The notes beneath the pieces were generated by a model. The model made no database searches. It saw only the letters and a program-made list of their open reading frames with translations, and was not told the DNA's origin. Shown piece by piece: positions 1-8,007 of a stretch of 64,000 nucleotides of DNA (the first letter of the stretch is position 1; every line of letters starts with the position of its first letter). The position numbers were made by a program, and so were the translations under genes. Source of the DNA: an uncultured Oxalobacteraceae bacterium (lineage in GTDB: Bacteria; Pseudomonadota; Gammaproteobacteria; Burkholderiales; Burkholderiaceae_D); assembly GCA_903893945.1 (NCBI GenBank), contig CAITOF010000006.1:1-64000 (forward strand), in the 5' to 3' direction.

Positions 1-42
1 CTGATGAAAGCAAATCAGGAACGGATAGGTGATTTATTATGA
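1..42 (+). CDS. 3' end of an upstream gene (partial)
   Basis: An open frame enters from the left edge in frame 1 and encodes the tail LMKANQERIGDLL before TGA at 40-42. The stop overlaps the ATG of the next gene (39-41) in an ATGA arrangement, which is typical of translationally coupled genes. Only 13 residues are visible, so the product cannot be identified. A KaiB-like protein or a sensor would suit the KaiC context, but that is a guess. Confidence 0.45.
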   Translation: MMKANQERIGDLL

Positions 43-464
43 CCATTCCCAACCTCGAACTGCACTTGGTCATTCGAAGAGCGGTGACCAAACGACCTGA
101 TGACCTGCTGGATGACGCGGCCCTACTGTGGGCGCGTTTTGAAGTTGAACTGATGCCGATCATAGGCGAGGGTGGTTTCCATTCTTTGTTTGTACGCAGC
201 GTTAACCTGACCGCGTCCACTTACGCATGGATGTCGGTAAAAGAATTAAGGCAGCCGGATCCTGTTTCATTTAAAGATCTGATGTCGCTCTTTAAAGATC
301 GTGAAGCAAACGAAGTCACGGAAGCCATCATCACACTGTTGATTGTTTTCACTGACATTTTAGCTACCTTAATTGGTCTCTCATTAACAACCAGAATTTT
401 ATGTTCTGCCTGGGGTGATGACGCTTTTGATTTATCCGTACCGGAGCAAAATAATGAACGATAA
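39..464 (+). CDS. small membrane protein next to KaiC-like ATPase
   Basis: This is a 141-residue protein of no family I recognise. The first 90 residues are soluble and acidic/aromatic. A hydrophobic stretch at about 95-122 (AIITLLIVFTDILATLIGLSL) can form one membrane segment, and a short acidic tail follows. An AGGTGA Shine-Dalgarno lies 8 nt before the ATG. The start overlaps the upstream stop by ATGA, and the end overlaps the KaiC-like gene by 11 bp, so the three genes are probably one translationally coupled operon. A membrane tether or partner for the ATPase is conceivable but not shown by sequence. Confidence 0.75.
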   Translation: MTIPNLELHLVIRRAVTKRPDDLLDDAALLWARFEVELMPIIGEGGFHSLFVRSVNLTASTYAWMSVKELRQPDPVSFKDLMSLFKDREANEVTEAIITLLIVFTDILATLIGLSLTTRILCSAWGDDAFDLSVPEQNNER

Positions 465-1908
465 AGTTACCATCACACGCTTGGCAACAGGCGTTACAGG
501 GTTAGATGATTTGCTGGGCGGTGGACTTCCGGAGTTTTCATTTAACCTGATTGCTGGCACGCCCGGTAGTGGAAAGACCACGCTGGCCCATCAGATCATG
601 TTTTCGCTGGCAAACCCGGATCGACGTGCCCTGTTTTTTACCGTGCTGGGTGAGCCGCCGTTGAAAATGTTGCGTTACCAGCAGCAATTCCCCTTTTTTG
701 ATATCAGCAAAATCAATAACTCCATTAAATTCGTCAATCTGGCGTCGGATATGCAAGACGGTGATTTTGAAGGTGTGCTGGCAAGAATTATCAGCGAAGT
801 GCAGAATTTCTCTCCCAGTCTGGTGTTTGTCGATTCATTTCGTTCTGTTGTTGAATCCATCAGGGCCAAAGATGCCATTGGAACCAGTTTGGCGCAGTTT
901 ATACAGCAGTTGGGCATGCAGATGACCAGCTGGCAGGCGACGTCGTTTTTGATTGGTGAATATCTGGTACCGGAAGAGGAATCCAGCCCGGTATTTACGG
1001 TCGCGGATGGCATCATCTGGATGTCGCAAATGGTGCACCGTGACGCCATGGTTCGAAAAATTCAGGTCGTAAAAATGCGTGGTCAGGCACAAAGCGCCGG
1101 TATTCACACCTTTCGGATTAATAATAGCGGCGTAGAGATTTTTCCACGGGCCGTTATCCAGTCGTCGACCAATGCACCGGTTCAATTCAGTGGTGATCAA
1201 CGCTTATCGATGGGCGTACCGCTGCTGGACGACATGATGGGTGGCGGATTGCCGGCGGGCTACTCTCTATTGGTGGTGGGCCCCTCGGGGTCAGGTAAAT
1301 CCGTTCTGGCCACCCAGTTTTTAGCCGAGGGAGCACGCGTTGGCGAGAAGGGTGTCATTGCCGCGTTTGAAAAAAGCCCCAATCAGTTGTTAAGCCATCA
1401 GATGAATGCCATGGTTAAACATGGGCAAATAGGTTTGATCAATACCCGTACACTGGATCTGTCCATCGATGAAATTTTACATGACTTGATTGCTTTAATT
1501 AACAGTATGCAGGCTAAACGTGTTGTTATTGATTCGTTATCCGGCTTTGAACTGGCATTGGCGCCTGTCTACCGTGAGGACTTTCGTGAAGCACTGTACC
1601 GCATGGTCGCCATACTTACCGGCATGGGGGTGACCGTGCTGATGACAGCAGAGCTGGAAGATCAATACACTGAACTGCGTTTCAGCTCGTACGGTAATGC
1701 ATTTTTAGCCGATGCCATTTTAATGCAGCGCTACGTTGAAATGAGCGGCCAATTAAGACGTGTCATGTCGGTCGTTAAAGTACGTGCCAGCGTACACAGT
1801 AAAGAGATCCGATTTTACGAAATCGGGGATGACCAGATTCGCATCGGTGTTCCCTTAACTGCCTATAAAGGCATCCTGTCCGGTCAGCTTGCTCTTGCCG
1901 ACGAGTAA
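454..1908 (+). CDS. KaiC-like RecA-superfamily ATPase, two domains
   Basis: A 484-residue protein with two tandem KaiC/RadA-type domains. Domain 1 has Walker A GTPGSGKT at about 35-42 and a Walker B-like SLVFVDS at about 122-128. Domain 2 has GPSGSGKS at about 275-282 and RVVIDS near 355. Each domain begins with the family's xTGxxxLDxxxGGGLP-type motif. I place the start at ATG 454 rather than the track's 415 because GGAG lies 7 nt upstream and the homologous region begins there. The paired catalytic glutamates of cyanobacterial KaiC are not intact: domain 1 has LGEP and domain 2 has FEKS. Family knowledge suggests an oligomeric ATPase acting in signalling. True clock function is unlikely, as no kaiA or kaiB is visible. 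Confidence 0.9.
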   Translation: MNDKVTITRLATGVTGLDDLLGGGLPEFSFNLIAGTPGSGKTTLAHQIMFSLANPDRRALFFTVLGEPPLKMLRYQQQFPFFDISKINNSIKFVNLASDMQDGDFEGVLARIISEVQNFSPSLVFVDSFRSVVESIRAKDAIGTSLAQFIQQLGMQMTSWQATSFLIGEYLVPEEESSPVFTVADGIIWMSQMVHRDAMVRKIQVVKMRGQAQSAGIHTFRINNSGVEIFPRAVIQSSTNAPVQFSGDQRLSMGVPLLDDMMGGGLPAGYSLLVVGPSGSGKSVLATQFLAEGARVGEKGVIAAFEKSPNQLLSHQMNAMVKHGQIGLINTRTLDLSIDEILHDLIALINSMQAKRVVIDSLSGFELALAPVYREDFREALYRMVAILTGMGVTVLMTAELEDQYTELRFSSYGNAFLADAILMQRYVEMSGQLRRVMSVVKVRASVHSKEIRFYEIGDDQIRIGVPLTAYKGILSGQLALADE

Positions 1909-1997
1909 TTAATCCGTGTTTTTCTCTGATAATGCCGAGGGAGTTAACCGACTAATTGCCTGTTAAACCATAAAAAAGCCTGAAAAGGTATGTCAGT

Positions 1998-2039
1998 GTG
2001 CGGTAACACACAGAGGAATTCTGGTTAAAAAATTACATT
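1998..2039 (+). promoter_or_regulatory. candidate Crp/Fnr operator and promoter (site A)
   Basis: The dyad GTGCGGTAACACAC (1998-2011) matches site B in 11 of 14 positions. Exactly 22 bp downstream is TACATT (2034-2039), a fair -10 box. A start site near 2046 would centre the dyad at about -41.5. It precedes the Crp/Fnr gene, which suggests autoregulation. The dyad, its copies and the spacing are read from the sequence. The regulator assignment is inference. Confidence 0.55.
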
Positions 2040-2115
2040 GCACCTGATGTTGGTCAGGAAGACGCTGACCAATTTGATAATGGTATTTAACTTAGTGATG
2101 GAATCGTACCGACTC

Positions 2116-2853
2116 ATGGTGGCTGAAAACAATCAAAATAAAATTCCAAACCCGAATCAGAATCATCTGTTGGCGGCACTCCAGGAATCGGTTTTCCGTA
2201 AGCTTGAACCGCACCTGGAGCTAGTGCCGATGTTGTTGGGTGATGTGATATGCGATTCCGGCGAAAAATTAAACTACGGCTATTTCCCGACCAGTTCCAT
2301 CATCTCCCTGCACTATTTGCTGGAAAATGGCGGGTCCTCTGAATTTGCTGGTGTGGGTAATGAGGGCGTGTTCGGCGTGTCGTTGCTCATGGGTGGCAAT
2401 ACCACACCCAGCCGTGCCATTGTACAGACGGGCGGGTTCGGCTATCGCATCAGAACATCGGTATTGATGGCCGAGTTTCAGTTGGGTGGGCAATTTCAGC
2501 AGTTATTGTTGCGCTATATTCAGGCATTGATCACGCAGATGTCGCAAACCGCGGTTTGTAACCGGCATCACTCGGTGGAACAGCAGTTATGTCGCTGGCT
2601 ATTGCTGACGCTTGACCGATTACCGACCAATGAATTCACCATGACACAGGAATTAATCGCCAGCATGCTCGGTGTGCGCAGGGAAGGCGTAACGGAAGCC
2701 GCAGGAAAACTGCAGGCTGCCGGTTATATCAGCTACCGACGAGGGCACATTACTGTGCTTGATCGCCTTGGCCTCGAAAAGCAGTGTTGTGAATGTTACG
2801 CCGTTGTTAAAAAAGAGTTCATTCGATTGTTATCAGATGTCCGGCAACGATAA
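2116..2853 (+). CDS. Crp/Fnr-family transcriptional regulator
   Basis: A 245-residue regulator with an N-terminal cyclic-nucleotide-binding-like beta-barrel (GYFPTSSIISL, then GNEGVFGVSLLMGG) and a C-terminal winged helix (MTQELIASMLGVRREGVTEAAGKLQ, within about residues 175-205). It lacks the N-terminal cysteine cluster of Fnr, and I see no clear cAMP phosphate-binding cassette, so the signal is unknown. The track start at 2038 would lie upstream of the predicted start site near 2046. ATG 2116 is preceded by GGAA and 2098 is an alternative. It lies 18 bp before a hybrid histidine kinase and response regulator, probably in one operon, so the kinase may modulate the same response. Confidence 0.9.
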   Translation: MVAENNQNKIPNPNQNHLLAALQESVFRKLEPHLELVPMLLGDVICDSGEKLNYGYFPTSSIISLHYLLENGGSSEFAGVGNEGVFGVSLLMGGNTTPSRAIVQTGGFGYRIRTSVLMAEFQLGGQFQQLLLRYIQALITQMSQTAVCNRHHSVEQQLCRWLLLTLDRLPTNEFTMTQELIASMLGVRREGVTEAAGKLQAAGYISYRRGHITVLDRLGLEKQCCECYAVVKKEFIRLLSDVRQR

Positions 2854-2871
2854 AAGTGGGATCGAGAATCT

Positions 2872-4809
2872 ATGAAAAACAATAAAACTCGCCTGACGAT
2901 GGCGCATGCTGTTCTGATTGGTCTGGGCCTGCTTTTTATTTCTATTTATGTCAATTACAGCATGAATGGAGTGGGATATCAAAAGACAATCACGCTGTCG
3001 ACCGGATCGGCGTTTTCCATCTTTTTGTTTCTGGTCGCTGGTATCTGTCTGGTCACATGGAACATCAGAACACTACGCAAGACAGTCAAAAAAGAGCGCC
3101 AGGAGCGCAACATTGCTGCAGAAATTAATGCTCTCACCGTCGCATGCCTGACCGAATTGCAGTTTTATACCCGGTCGTTGATTGATTCCAATATTGAATC
3201 AACCATGGTTATTGATAACATGGGCATTATTTTTGATGTCAATCGTGAAGCGGAACGGGCCCTCGGATTCCAACGCAATGAATTGATCGGCACGTCCTTC
3301 AGACAATATTGCACCGATGAGGAAAATGCGTTTGTTTCCTTGCTCAGTATTGTTAAAGAAGAAAAAATTAACGATGTTGAACTTTACTTCTGTAATAAAT
3401 TTGGCGTCATTATTCCTTTTGAATGTAATTCGGCCATTTTATATGACAGCCATGAAAAAATAATCGGGATTAATATTTCGATGCGCGATGTCACAAAACA
3501 GAAAAAATTCGAATCGCTGCTGGAAGAAAATAACCTGGAATTGCACAAGGCGATGGACATTGCCGAACGTGCCAATTTGGCGAAATCGACCTTTCTGTCC
3601 AATATGAGCCATGAACTGCGTACGCCCTTGAACGCGATTCTCGGTTTTGCTCAACTGATCGACACAGAAGAGCAAATTTCCAGAACCACGCAAAAGCTGT
3701 CCGTTAAACACATCCTGCAGGGCGGTTGGTATCTGCTTGACCTGATCAACGAAATTCTTGATCTGGCCTCAATAGAGTCAGGAAAAGTGAATTTAACAAA
3801 AGAAACCATTTCATTATTTGAGGTCATGACGGAGTGTCACACCTTGATTGCGCAGCAGGCACGTAAAAAAAATGTGAAGCTCTTTTTTCCGCAGGCAGAT
3901 CATTCTACAATGTATGTCAACGCAGATCAGACGCGGCTCAAACAGGTGCTGATCAATTTATTATCCAACGCAGTTAAATACAATCGCAGTGGTGGTGAAG
4001 TGTTGATCCAATGTGAAATGCGAAATGCCAATGTGGTTTGGGTCAGTGTAAAAGATACCGGCTTTGGCATGACGGCAGATCAGTTAAGCCATTTGTTTGA
4101 ACCATTTAACCGCCTGGGTAGGGAAAGCAGCATTGAGGACGGTACGGGCATTGGACTGGTCGTTACCAGGCAGTTAATTCAATTAATGAACGGCCGAATA
4201 GGGGTGGAAAGTCACATCGGTGTCGGCAGCACGTTCTGGTTTGAACTACCAGCGTCGCAAAACTCGCCACAGATCAGTGAAGTCACGCCCGACGTCATGA
4301 CTGATATTCCCTCGATTATTTACGCTAAACCCGGTAAATATAAACTGTTGTATGTTGAGGACAATCCAGTCAACCTGTCGCTGATTGAACAACTTATTCT
4401 GCCGCGCGGTGATATTGAATTGCACAGTGCCGTCACGGGTGCACAGGGAATACAGATGGCGTTGACCGAACTTCCGGACGCTATTTTGTTGGATATTAAC
4501 TTGCCGGACATGAATGGCTTTGACCTCATTCGGTCGCTAAAGCAATATCCTTCGACGATGCATATTCCCGTCATCGCGCTGTCTGCCAATGCAATGCGTT
4601 CGGACATCGAACGTGGTTTGCAGTCAGGGTGTCGTCACTATTTAACCAAACCTGTCAAAGTTATTGAGTTGATGGAAAAGCTGGATGAAACGTTAAGATC
4701 CGTATCTAAAGGCAATGCAACTCAACCAGACTCTGCGTCTGTTGTTGCGAACGAATTTATTCCCCAGTATGTTGAAGTAAAGAAAACTAAAGCCAATTTT
4801 TGGAAATAA
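2872..4809 (+). CDS. hybrid histidine kinase (TM-PAS-HisKA-HATPase-REC)
   Basis: A 645-residue membrane kinase. Two hydrophobic segments (about 11-30 and 44-62) bracket a very short periplasmic loop, so sensing is probably cytoplasmic or in-membrane. A PAS domain spans about 105-215. HisKA carries SHELRTPLN with the phosphorylated His near residue 247. The ATPase domain shows LINLLSNAVKYN, DTGFGM and GTGIGL. A receiver begins at LLYVEDNP (about 485) with phosphoacceptor Asp541 (LLDINLPDMNG). It is spaced 18 bp after the Crp/Fnr gene and ends two bases before the next start, so co-transcription is likely. With no Hpt domain present, phosphotransfer to the next gene's receiver would need one encoded elsewhere or direct transfer. 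Confidence 0.92.
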   Translation: MKNNKTRLTMAHAVLIGLGLLFISIYVNYSMNGVGYQKTITLSTGSAFSIFLFLVAGICLVTWNIRTLRKTVKKERQERNIAAEINALTVACLTELQFYTRSLIDSNIESTMVIDNMGIIFDVNREAERALGFQRNELIGTSFRQYCTDEENAFVSLLSIVKEEKINDVELYFCNKFGVIIPFECNSAILYDSHEKIIGINISMRDVTKQKKFESLLEENNLELHKAMDIAERANLAKSTFLSNMSHELRTPLNAILGFAQLIDTEEQISRTTQKLSVKHILQGGWYLLDLINEILDLASIESGKVNLTKETISLFEVMTECHTLIAQQARKKNVKLFFPQADHSTMYVNADQTRLKQVLINLLSNAVKYNRSGGEVLIQCEMRNANVVWVSVKDTGFGMTADQLSHLFEPFNRLGRESSIEDGTGIGLVVTRQLIQLMNGRIGVESHIGVGSTFWFELPASQNSPQISEVTPDVMTDIPSIIYAKPGKYKLLYVEDNPVNLSLIEQLILPRGDIELHSAVTGAQGIQMALTELPDAILLDINLPDMNGFDLIRSLKQYPSTMHIPVIALSANAMRSDIERGLQSGCRHYLTKPVKVIELMEKLDETLRSVSKGNATQPDSASVVANEFIPQYVEVKKTKANFWK

Positions 4810-4811
4810 AT

Positions 4812-5969
4812 ATGATTGAACTCTCTGAAGTATTGGATGCGAAAATATTGATTGTGGATGATCAGCAATCGAACGTGGTTCTGCTGGAAGAATTGCTTAA
4901 GCAGGAAGGTTACCGGTATTTCATGTCTACCATGAATCCGATGGAGGTTTGTTCATTGCATCTTGAGCACCATTTTGATTTGATCTTACTTGACCTGGAA
5001 ATGCCGGAAATGGATGGCTTTCAGGTCATGGAGGGTATAAAGGAGATTGAGCAAAAAAGCTATTCGCCCGTATTGGTGATCACGGCGCAGCCAAACCATA
5101 AATTGCGCGCGTTGAAATCCGGTGCAAAAGATTTTATCAGTAAGCCCATTGAAGCCGTTGAGTTTCAGACCCGTGTTAAAAATATGCTGGAAGTGCGTCT
5201 GTTGTATAAAAAGCTGGAAGAAATGAATGTCGTTCTAGAAGATAAGGTGCGCGAACGCACGGCTCAATTGACAGCCAGCGAAGCGCGCTTCAAAAACTTC
5301 ACTGAACTTACGTCAGACTGGTACTGGGAACAGGACGATAAAGGACAATTTACCACGGTGTCCGGGCCGGTATTTGAAATGCTCGGTATAGCAAGCGGGG
5401 AGGACAGTGATTTCCTCCCCATTGAACGCAACGAGCTTGAGCTGGCCAATCTGAAATACAATATTGCCAATCGCCGTCCGTTTATTGATTTTGTCTATAC
5501 TCTGCAAAAAGCCAACGGCAAGCAACAACGTTTGCAGGTGAGTGGCGAACCCATGTTTGACGGTAATTGTCGCTTCATCGGTTACAGAGGTGTTGGCGTT
5601 GAGATTACCGACCAACATTACACGTATCGAAGAGAATCCAATTTTCGTAAGGCCATCGATGTGATTGGAGCAGGTGTGTGCCTGATCAATTGCGGCACGA
5701 TGGCCGTTGTTGATGTGAATGAAAGAATGTGTGAATTCACAGGACACAGCCGCACAGACCTGGTTAAGTTATTATTAGCTGATTTGATTACGACAGGTTC
5801 AGAGCAAATTTCCGTCGTGTTTGATAGAGTGCGTATAGAGCAGGGTGGACAGCAACTGAGCACAGATTTAAAGTGCGCTGATGGTTCCACCCGCCAGGTA
5901 ACTATCGATTTTCATGGTTTCAATGACGATGAATCCTGGATCGCGGTTGCAAGCTTCTCAATCCACTGA
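4812..5969 (+). CDS. response regulator with two PAS domains, no output domain
   Basis: A 385-residue protein. An N-terminal receiver (KILIVDDQQSN; phosphoacceptor Asp61 in LLDLEMPEMDG) is followed by a linker coiled coil (about 135-155, KLEEMNVVLEDKVRERTAQL). Two PAS domains follow at about 160-265 and 275-385. The protein ends right after the second PAS, without GGDEF, EAL, kinase or HTH. ATG 4812 has GGAA 6 nt upstream. The track's TTG at 4800 overlaps the kinase stop and seems less likely. It belongs to the Crp-kinase operon. It probably works through protein contact, for example with the kinase or the KaiC-like ATPase. That is inference from the missing output domain. Confidence 0.88.
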   Translation: MIELSEVLDAKILIVDDQQSNVVLLEELLKQEGYRYFMSTMNPMEVCSLHLEHHFDLILLDLEMPEMDGFQVMEGIKEIEQKSYSPVLVITAQPNHKLRALKSGAKDFISKPIEAVEFQTRVKNMLEVRLLYKKLEEMNVVLEDKVRERTAQLTASEARFKNFTELTSDWYWEQDDKGQFTTVSGPVFEMLGIASGEDSDFLPIERNELELANLKYNIANRRPFIDFVYTLQKANGKQQRLQVSGEPMFDGNCRFIGYRGVGVEITDQHYTYRRESNFRKAIDVIGAGVCLINCGTMAVVDVNERMCEFTGHSRTDLVKLLLADLITTGSEQISVVFDRVRIEQGGQQLSTDLKCADGSTRQVTIDFHGFNDDESWIAVASFSIH

Positions 5970-5978
5970 ATCACTAAA

Positions 5979-6000
5979 GTGACTTACGAAAGTAAGTCAC
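5979..6000. terminator. perfect 9-bp hairpin with GAAA tetraloop
   Basis: GTGACTTAC (5979-5987) and GTAAGTCAC (5992-6000) form a perfect stem closed by GAAA, a GNRA tetraloop. It lies 10 bp after the response-regulator stop, between convergent operons. There is no T-tract, so it is either a weak or Rho-assisted terminator or a 3'-end stabiliser. Confidence 0.5.
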
Positions 6001-6040
6001 GAAAGTAAGTTACGACAATAAGTTACGACAATAAGTCACG
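5982..6040. repeat. 13-bp tandem repeat, 4.5 copies
   Basis: Units are ACTTACGAAAGTA, AGTCACGAAAGTA, AGTTACGACAATA (twice, identical), then partial AGTCACG. The array overlaps the last residues and the stop codon (6023-6025) of the ferritin-like gene on the minus strand, so the repeat encodes that protein's C-terminus. It probably arose by slippage. Confidence 0.8.
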
Positions 6041-6571
6041 CATATCCTCAGCGTGTTCTTCTTCCTTGGCCATGATCGCAATAAGCATATGCCGTGTGGT
6101 CAAATCGGATTCGCCAATCTCTGCTATCATGGTACGATAAGAATCAATAGCGACTCGTTCAGCAACCAGGTTGGCTTTGATCATGTCATGCAAAGTTTTA
6201 GAGTCGTCGTATTGTGCATGGCTGCGTTCGTGTAGTGTGGCTGGATTAAGATCAGGTTTGCCATTAAGCTGCACAATACGCTCTGCTATCTGATTGGCAT
6301 GTAACTGTTCTTCTCCGGCGTGTTTTAAAAATTCATTTCGGACCGGAATATTCGCCATGCCGCCGGCGGTGTAATAGTGACGCATGTATCGTAAATAGCA
6401 TACTAATTCAGTCGCCAAAGCACCATTCAACAAGGCCACAACCTGCTTCACATCAGCCTTGTATCCTGGCGTAACAGCACCATTAATAAAATGTTTGGTT
6501 TCAGATTTTAACAGTTTTTTATTGATCGCTTTACCGATACCATCGTGCATTTCTTTATGAGCTACTGGCAT
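6023..6571 (-). CDS. ferritin-like (bacterioferritin/Dps-type) protein
   Basis: A 182-residue four-helix-bundle protein. Diiron-type ligands appear in order: an ELVCYLRY helix at about 55, EEQLHANQIAER at about 88-98, AERVAIDSY near 137-145, and AKEEEHAEDM near the C-terminus. The ExxH pairs EEQLH and EEEH are the usual dinuclear iron ligands. The length suits bacterioferritin-like proteins. There is no signal peptide, so it should be cytoplasmic. It is the third gene of the lipoprotein-OmpA-ferritin operon, 36 bp after ompA-like. Iron storage or oxidative-stress protection is the family role. Its C-terminal codons lie inside the 13-bp tandem repeat. Confidence 0.85.
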   Translation of the reverse strand: MPVAHKEMHDGIGKAINKKLLKSETKHFINGAVTPGYKADVKQVVALLNGALATELVCYLRYMRHYYTAGGMANIPVRNEFLKHAGEEQLHANQIAERIVQLNGKPDLNPATLHERSHAQYDDSKTLHDMIKANLVAERVAIDSYRTMIAEIGESDLTTRHMLIAIMAKEEEHAEDMRDLLS

Positions 6572-6607
6572 ATTTTTCTTTCTGGTAATTGTAATGTCCG
6601 AGACCGG

Positions 6608-7498
6608 TTATTTTGCACTGACCATATTTCCGTTTGCATCCGACAAGGTAATTTCTACGCGACGGTTCATCTGGCGATTTTCTGCCGTATTATTATCCGC
6701 AACAGGACGTGTTTCGCCGAAGCCTTGCACCGTCACACGCTGATGGGCGACGCCAGCTGAGAGCAGGATGTCGGAAACCGAATTGGCTCGACGTTCTGAT
6801 AACCCCAAATTATAGGCAGCTGTTCCTGTACTGTCGGTAAATCCATCTATTGATACTGTACGCTGGGGATTCTCATTTAAAATGACGGCCACTTTTTGCG
6901 CCAGTGCCACACCGGAAGGCGTGAGATTAAACTTGTCCGTGTTAAAAAGGATGTCACCAAACGAAATAACGATACCATGGTCGGTTTTTTGTGCATGCAG
7001 GTCTTTCAGTTCCTGTTCAAACTTGTCTGCTCGCGCTTGAGCCAGTTGGGCATCACTTTGGGCAATGGTCGCCATTTCACTGGCCACCTCGGCATTGTTG
7101 TTTGCTTTTTCAGTATTGCTATTGGCTATATTGACTTCGTTGGTGCGCTGATTCAACTGAATCTGGGTGCGCCGTTTTTCTGAACTGGCGACCACCGCTT
7201 CAGCCGCTTTTTGTTTGGCAACATCTACAGTTATGCTGATTTTCTGCTTGGCCGCATAGGCCAATTCGTCAATTTTTTCAGATTTGTCGTGCGCTGCGGC
7301 CGCTGCATTGGCTTTATCAATCGCCTCAGCCGATTGGGTTAATTCAGTGGAGGCATACTTGCTGACATCAGGATTGTTTTTAGCGGCCTGATAGTCAAGA
7401 CGAGTCTGGTCTAATAATGTGGTTGAGGTGGGTGTGGTACTGCAGGCGGCCAGGGCAATTGCCGCTGAAATGATAGCCAACTTAAATGGGATGCGCAT
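6608..7498 (-). CDS. OmpA-family lipoprotein with DUF4398-like N-terminus
   Basis: A 296-residue protein. Its signal peptide ends in the lipobox LAAC (Cys about 19). An alanine/lysine-rich helical region of about 30-180 follows and resembles the DUF4398 protein encoded just upstream. The C-terminal OmpA peptidoglycan-binding domain (about 185-290) has SIDGFTDSTGTAAYN, LSERRANSV and NRQMNRRVEI. It should be anchored in the outer membrane and bind peptidoglycan, stabilising the envelope. It lies 36 bp after the DUF4398 lipoprotein gene and 36 bp before the ferritin-like gene, all on the minus strand in one apparent operon behind dyad site B. Confidence 0.92.
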   Translation of the reverse strand: MRIPFKLAIISAAIALAACSTTPTSTTLLDQTRLDYQAAKNNPDVSKYASTELTQSAEAIDKANAAAAAHDKSEKIDELAYAAKQKISITVDVAKQKAAEAVVASSEKRRTQIQLNQRTNEVNIANSNTEKANNNAEVASEMATIAQSDAQLAQARADKFEQELKDLHAQKTDHGIVISFGDILFNTDKFNLTPSGVALAQKVAVILNENPQRTVSIDGFTDSTGTAAYNLGLSERRANSVSDILLSAGVAHQRVTVQGFGETRPVADNNTAENRQMNRRVEITLSDANGNMVSAK

Positions 7499-7534
7499 GA
7501 TATATCTTCCTTGATCAAGTTTAATAACGAAATT

Positions 7535-7912
7535 TTACTGACTGCTTTTTCGATTCAATTCGTCCTGCAACACGCGATTACCGGAATTCAGTGCGTCTGC
7601 AGCGGCCTGGGCTTTGGTGGCATTGGCTTTACTTGTAGCGACTTTGGCGTCAGATTGTGCTTTGATGGCGAAATCATTGGCTTCCTGATATTTCTCGTCG
7701 GACATGGCCTTGTTGGCTTTACCTAAATTGTCGCGGGCAGAACTGATTTCAGCGGGCGCATATTTCCCGGCCTCGGCACTGTCAGCATTGTCAATGGCAT
7801 TTTTTGAAACAGCGATATTGGTGGTGGCCGGTGCTTTCATGCTGGTGCATCCTGTCAGAACAAGTGCCAGAGCACAGCAGGCAATGCCTAAAATATGGTG
7901 TAATCGTTTCAT
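7535..7912 (-). CDS. DUF4398-type lipoprotein
   Basis: A 125-residue protein with a signal peptide and lipobox LTGC (Cys about 22). The rest is a helical Ala/Lys/Asp-rich domain (SAEAGKYAPAEISSARDNL) that also appears as the N-terminal half of the next gene's product, so the two genes look like a duplication-related pair. GGGAG lies 6 nt upstream of ATG 7912. It is first in the operon, with a predicted start site near 7939 and a 26-nt leader. It is probably an outer-membrane periplasmic lipoprotein. The molecular function is unknown. Confidence 0.88.
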   Translation of the reverse strand: MKRLHHILGIACCALALVLTGCTSMKAPATTNIAVSKNAIDNADSAEAGKYAPAEISSARDNLGKANKAMSDEKYQEANDFAIKAQSDAKVATSKANATKAQAAADALNSGNRVLQDELNRKSSQ

Positions 7913-7945
7913 TCCATTCTCCCTATCTGTTGATGGTAAATTTGT

Positions 7946-7987
7946 ATTCTAGGGAAAGGGAACCTGCAGGTCTGTTCGGTAACGAAC
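7946..7987 (-). promoter_or_regulatory. candidate Crp/Fnr operator and promoter (site B)
   Basis: On the minus strand GTTCGTTACCGAAC (7987-7974) has perfect 5-bp arms GTTCG/CGAAC. Exactly 22 bp further is TAGAAT (7951-7946), a good -10 box. A start site near 7939 would centre the dyad at -41.5, the same geometry as site A. No recognisable -35 hexamer is needed at a class II promoter. It drives the DUF4398-OmpA-ferritin operon. The regulator identity is inferred. Confidence 0.6.
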
Positions 7988-8007
7988 TCTTTACAGGGAG
8001 TATTGCA

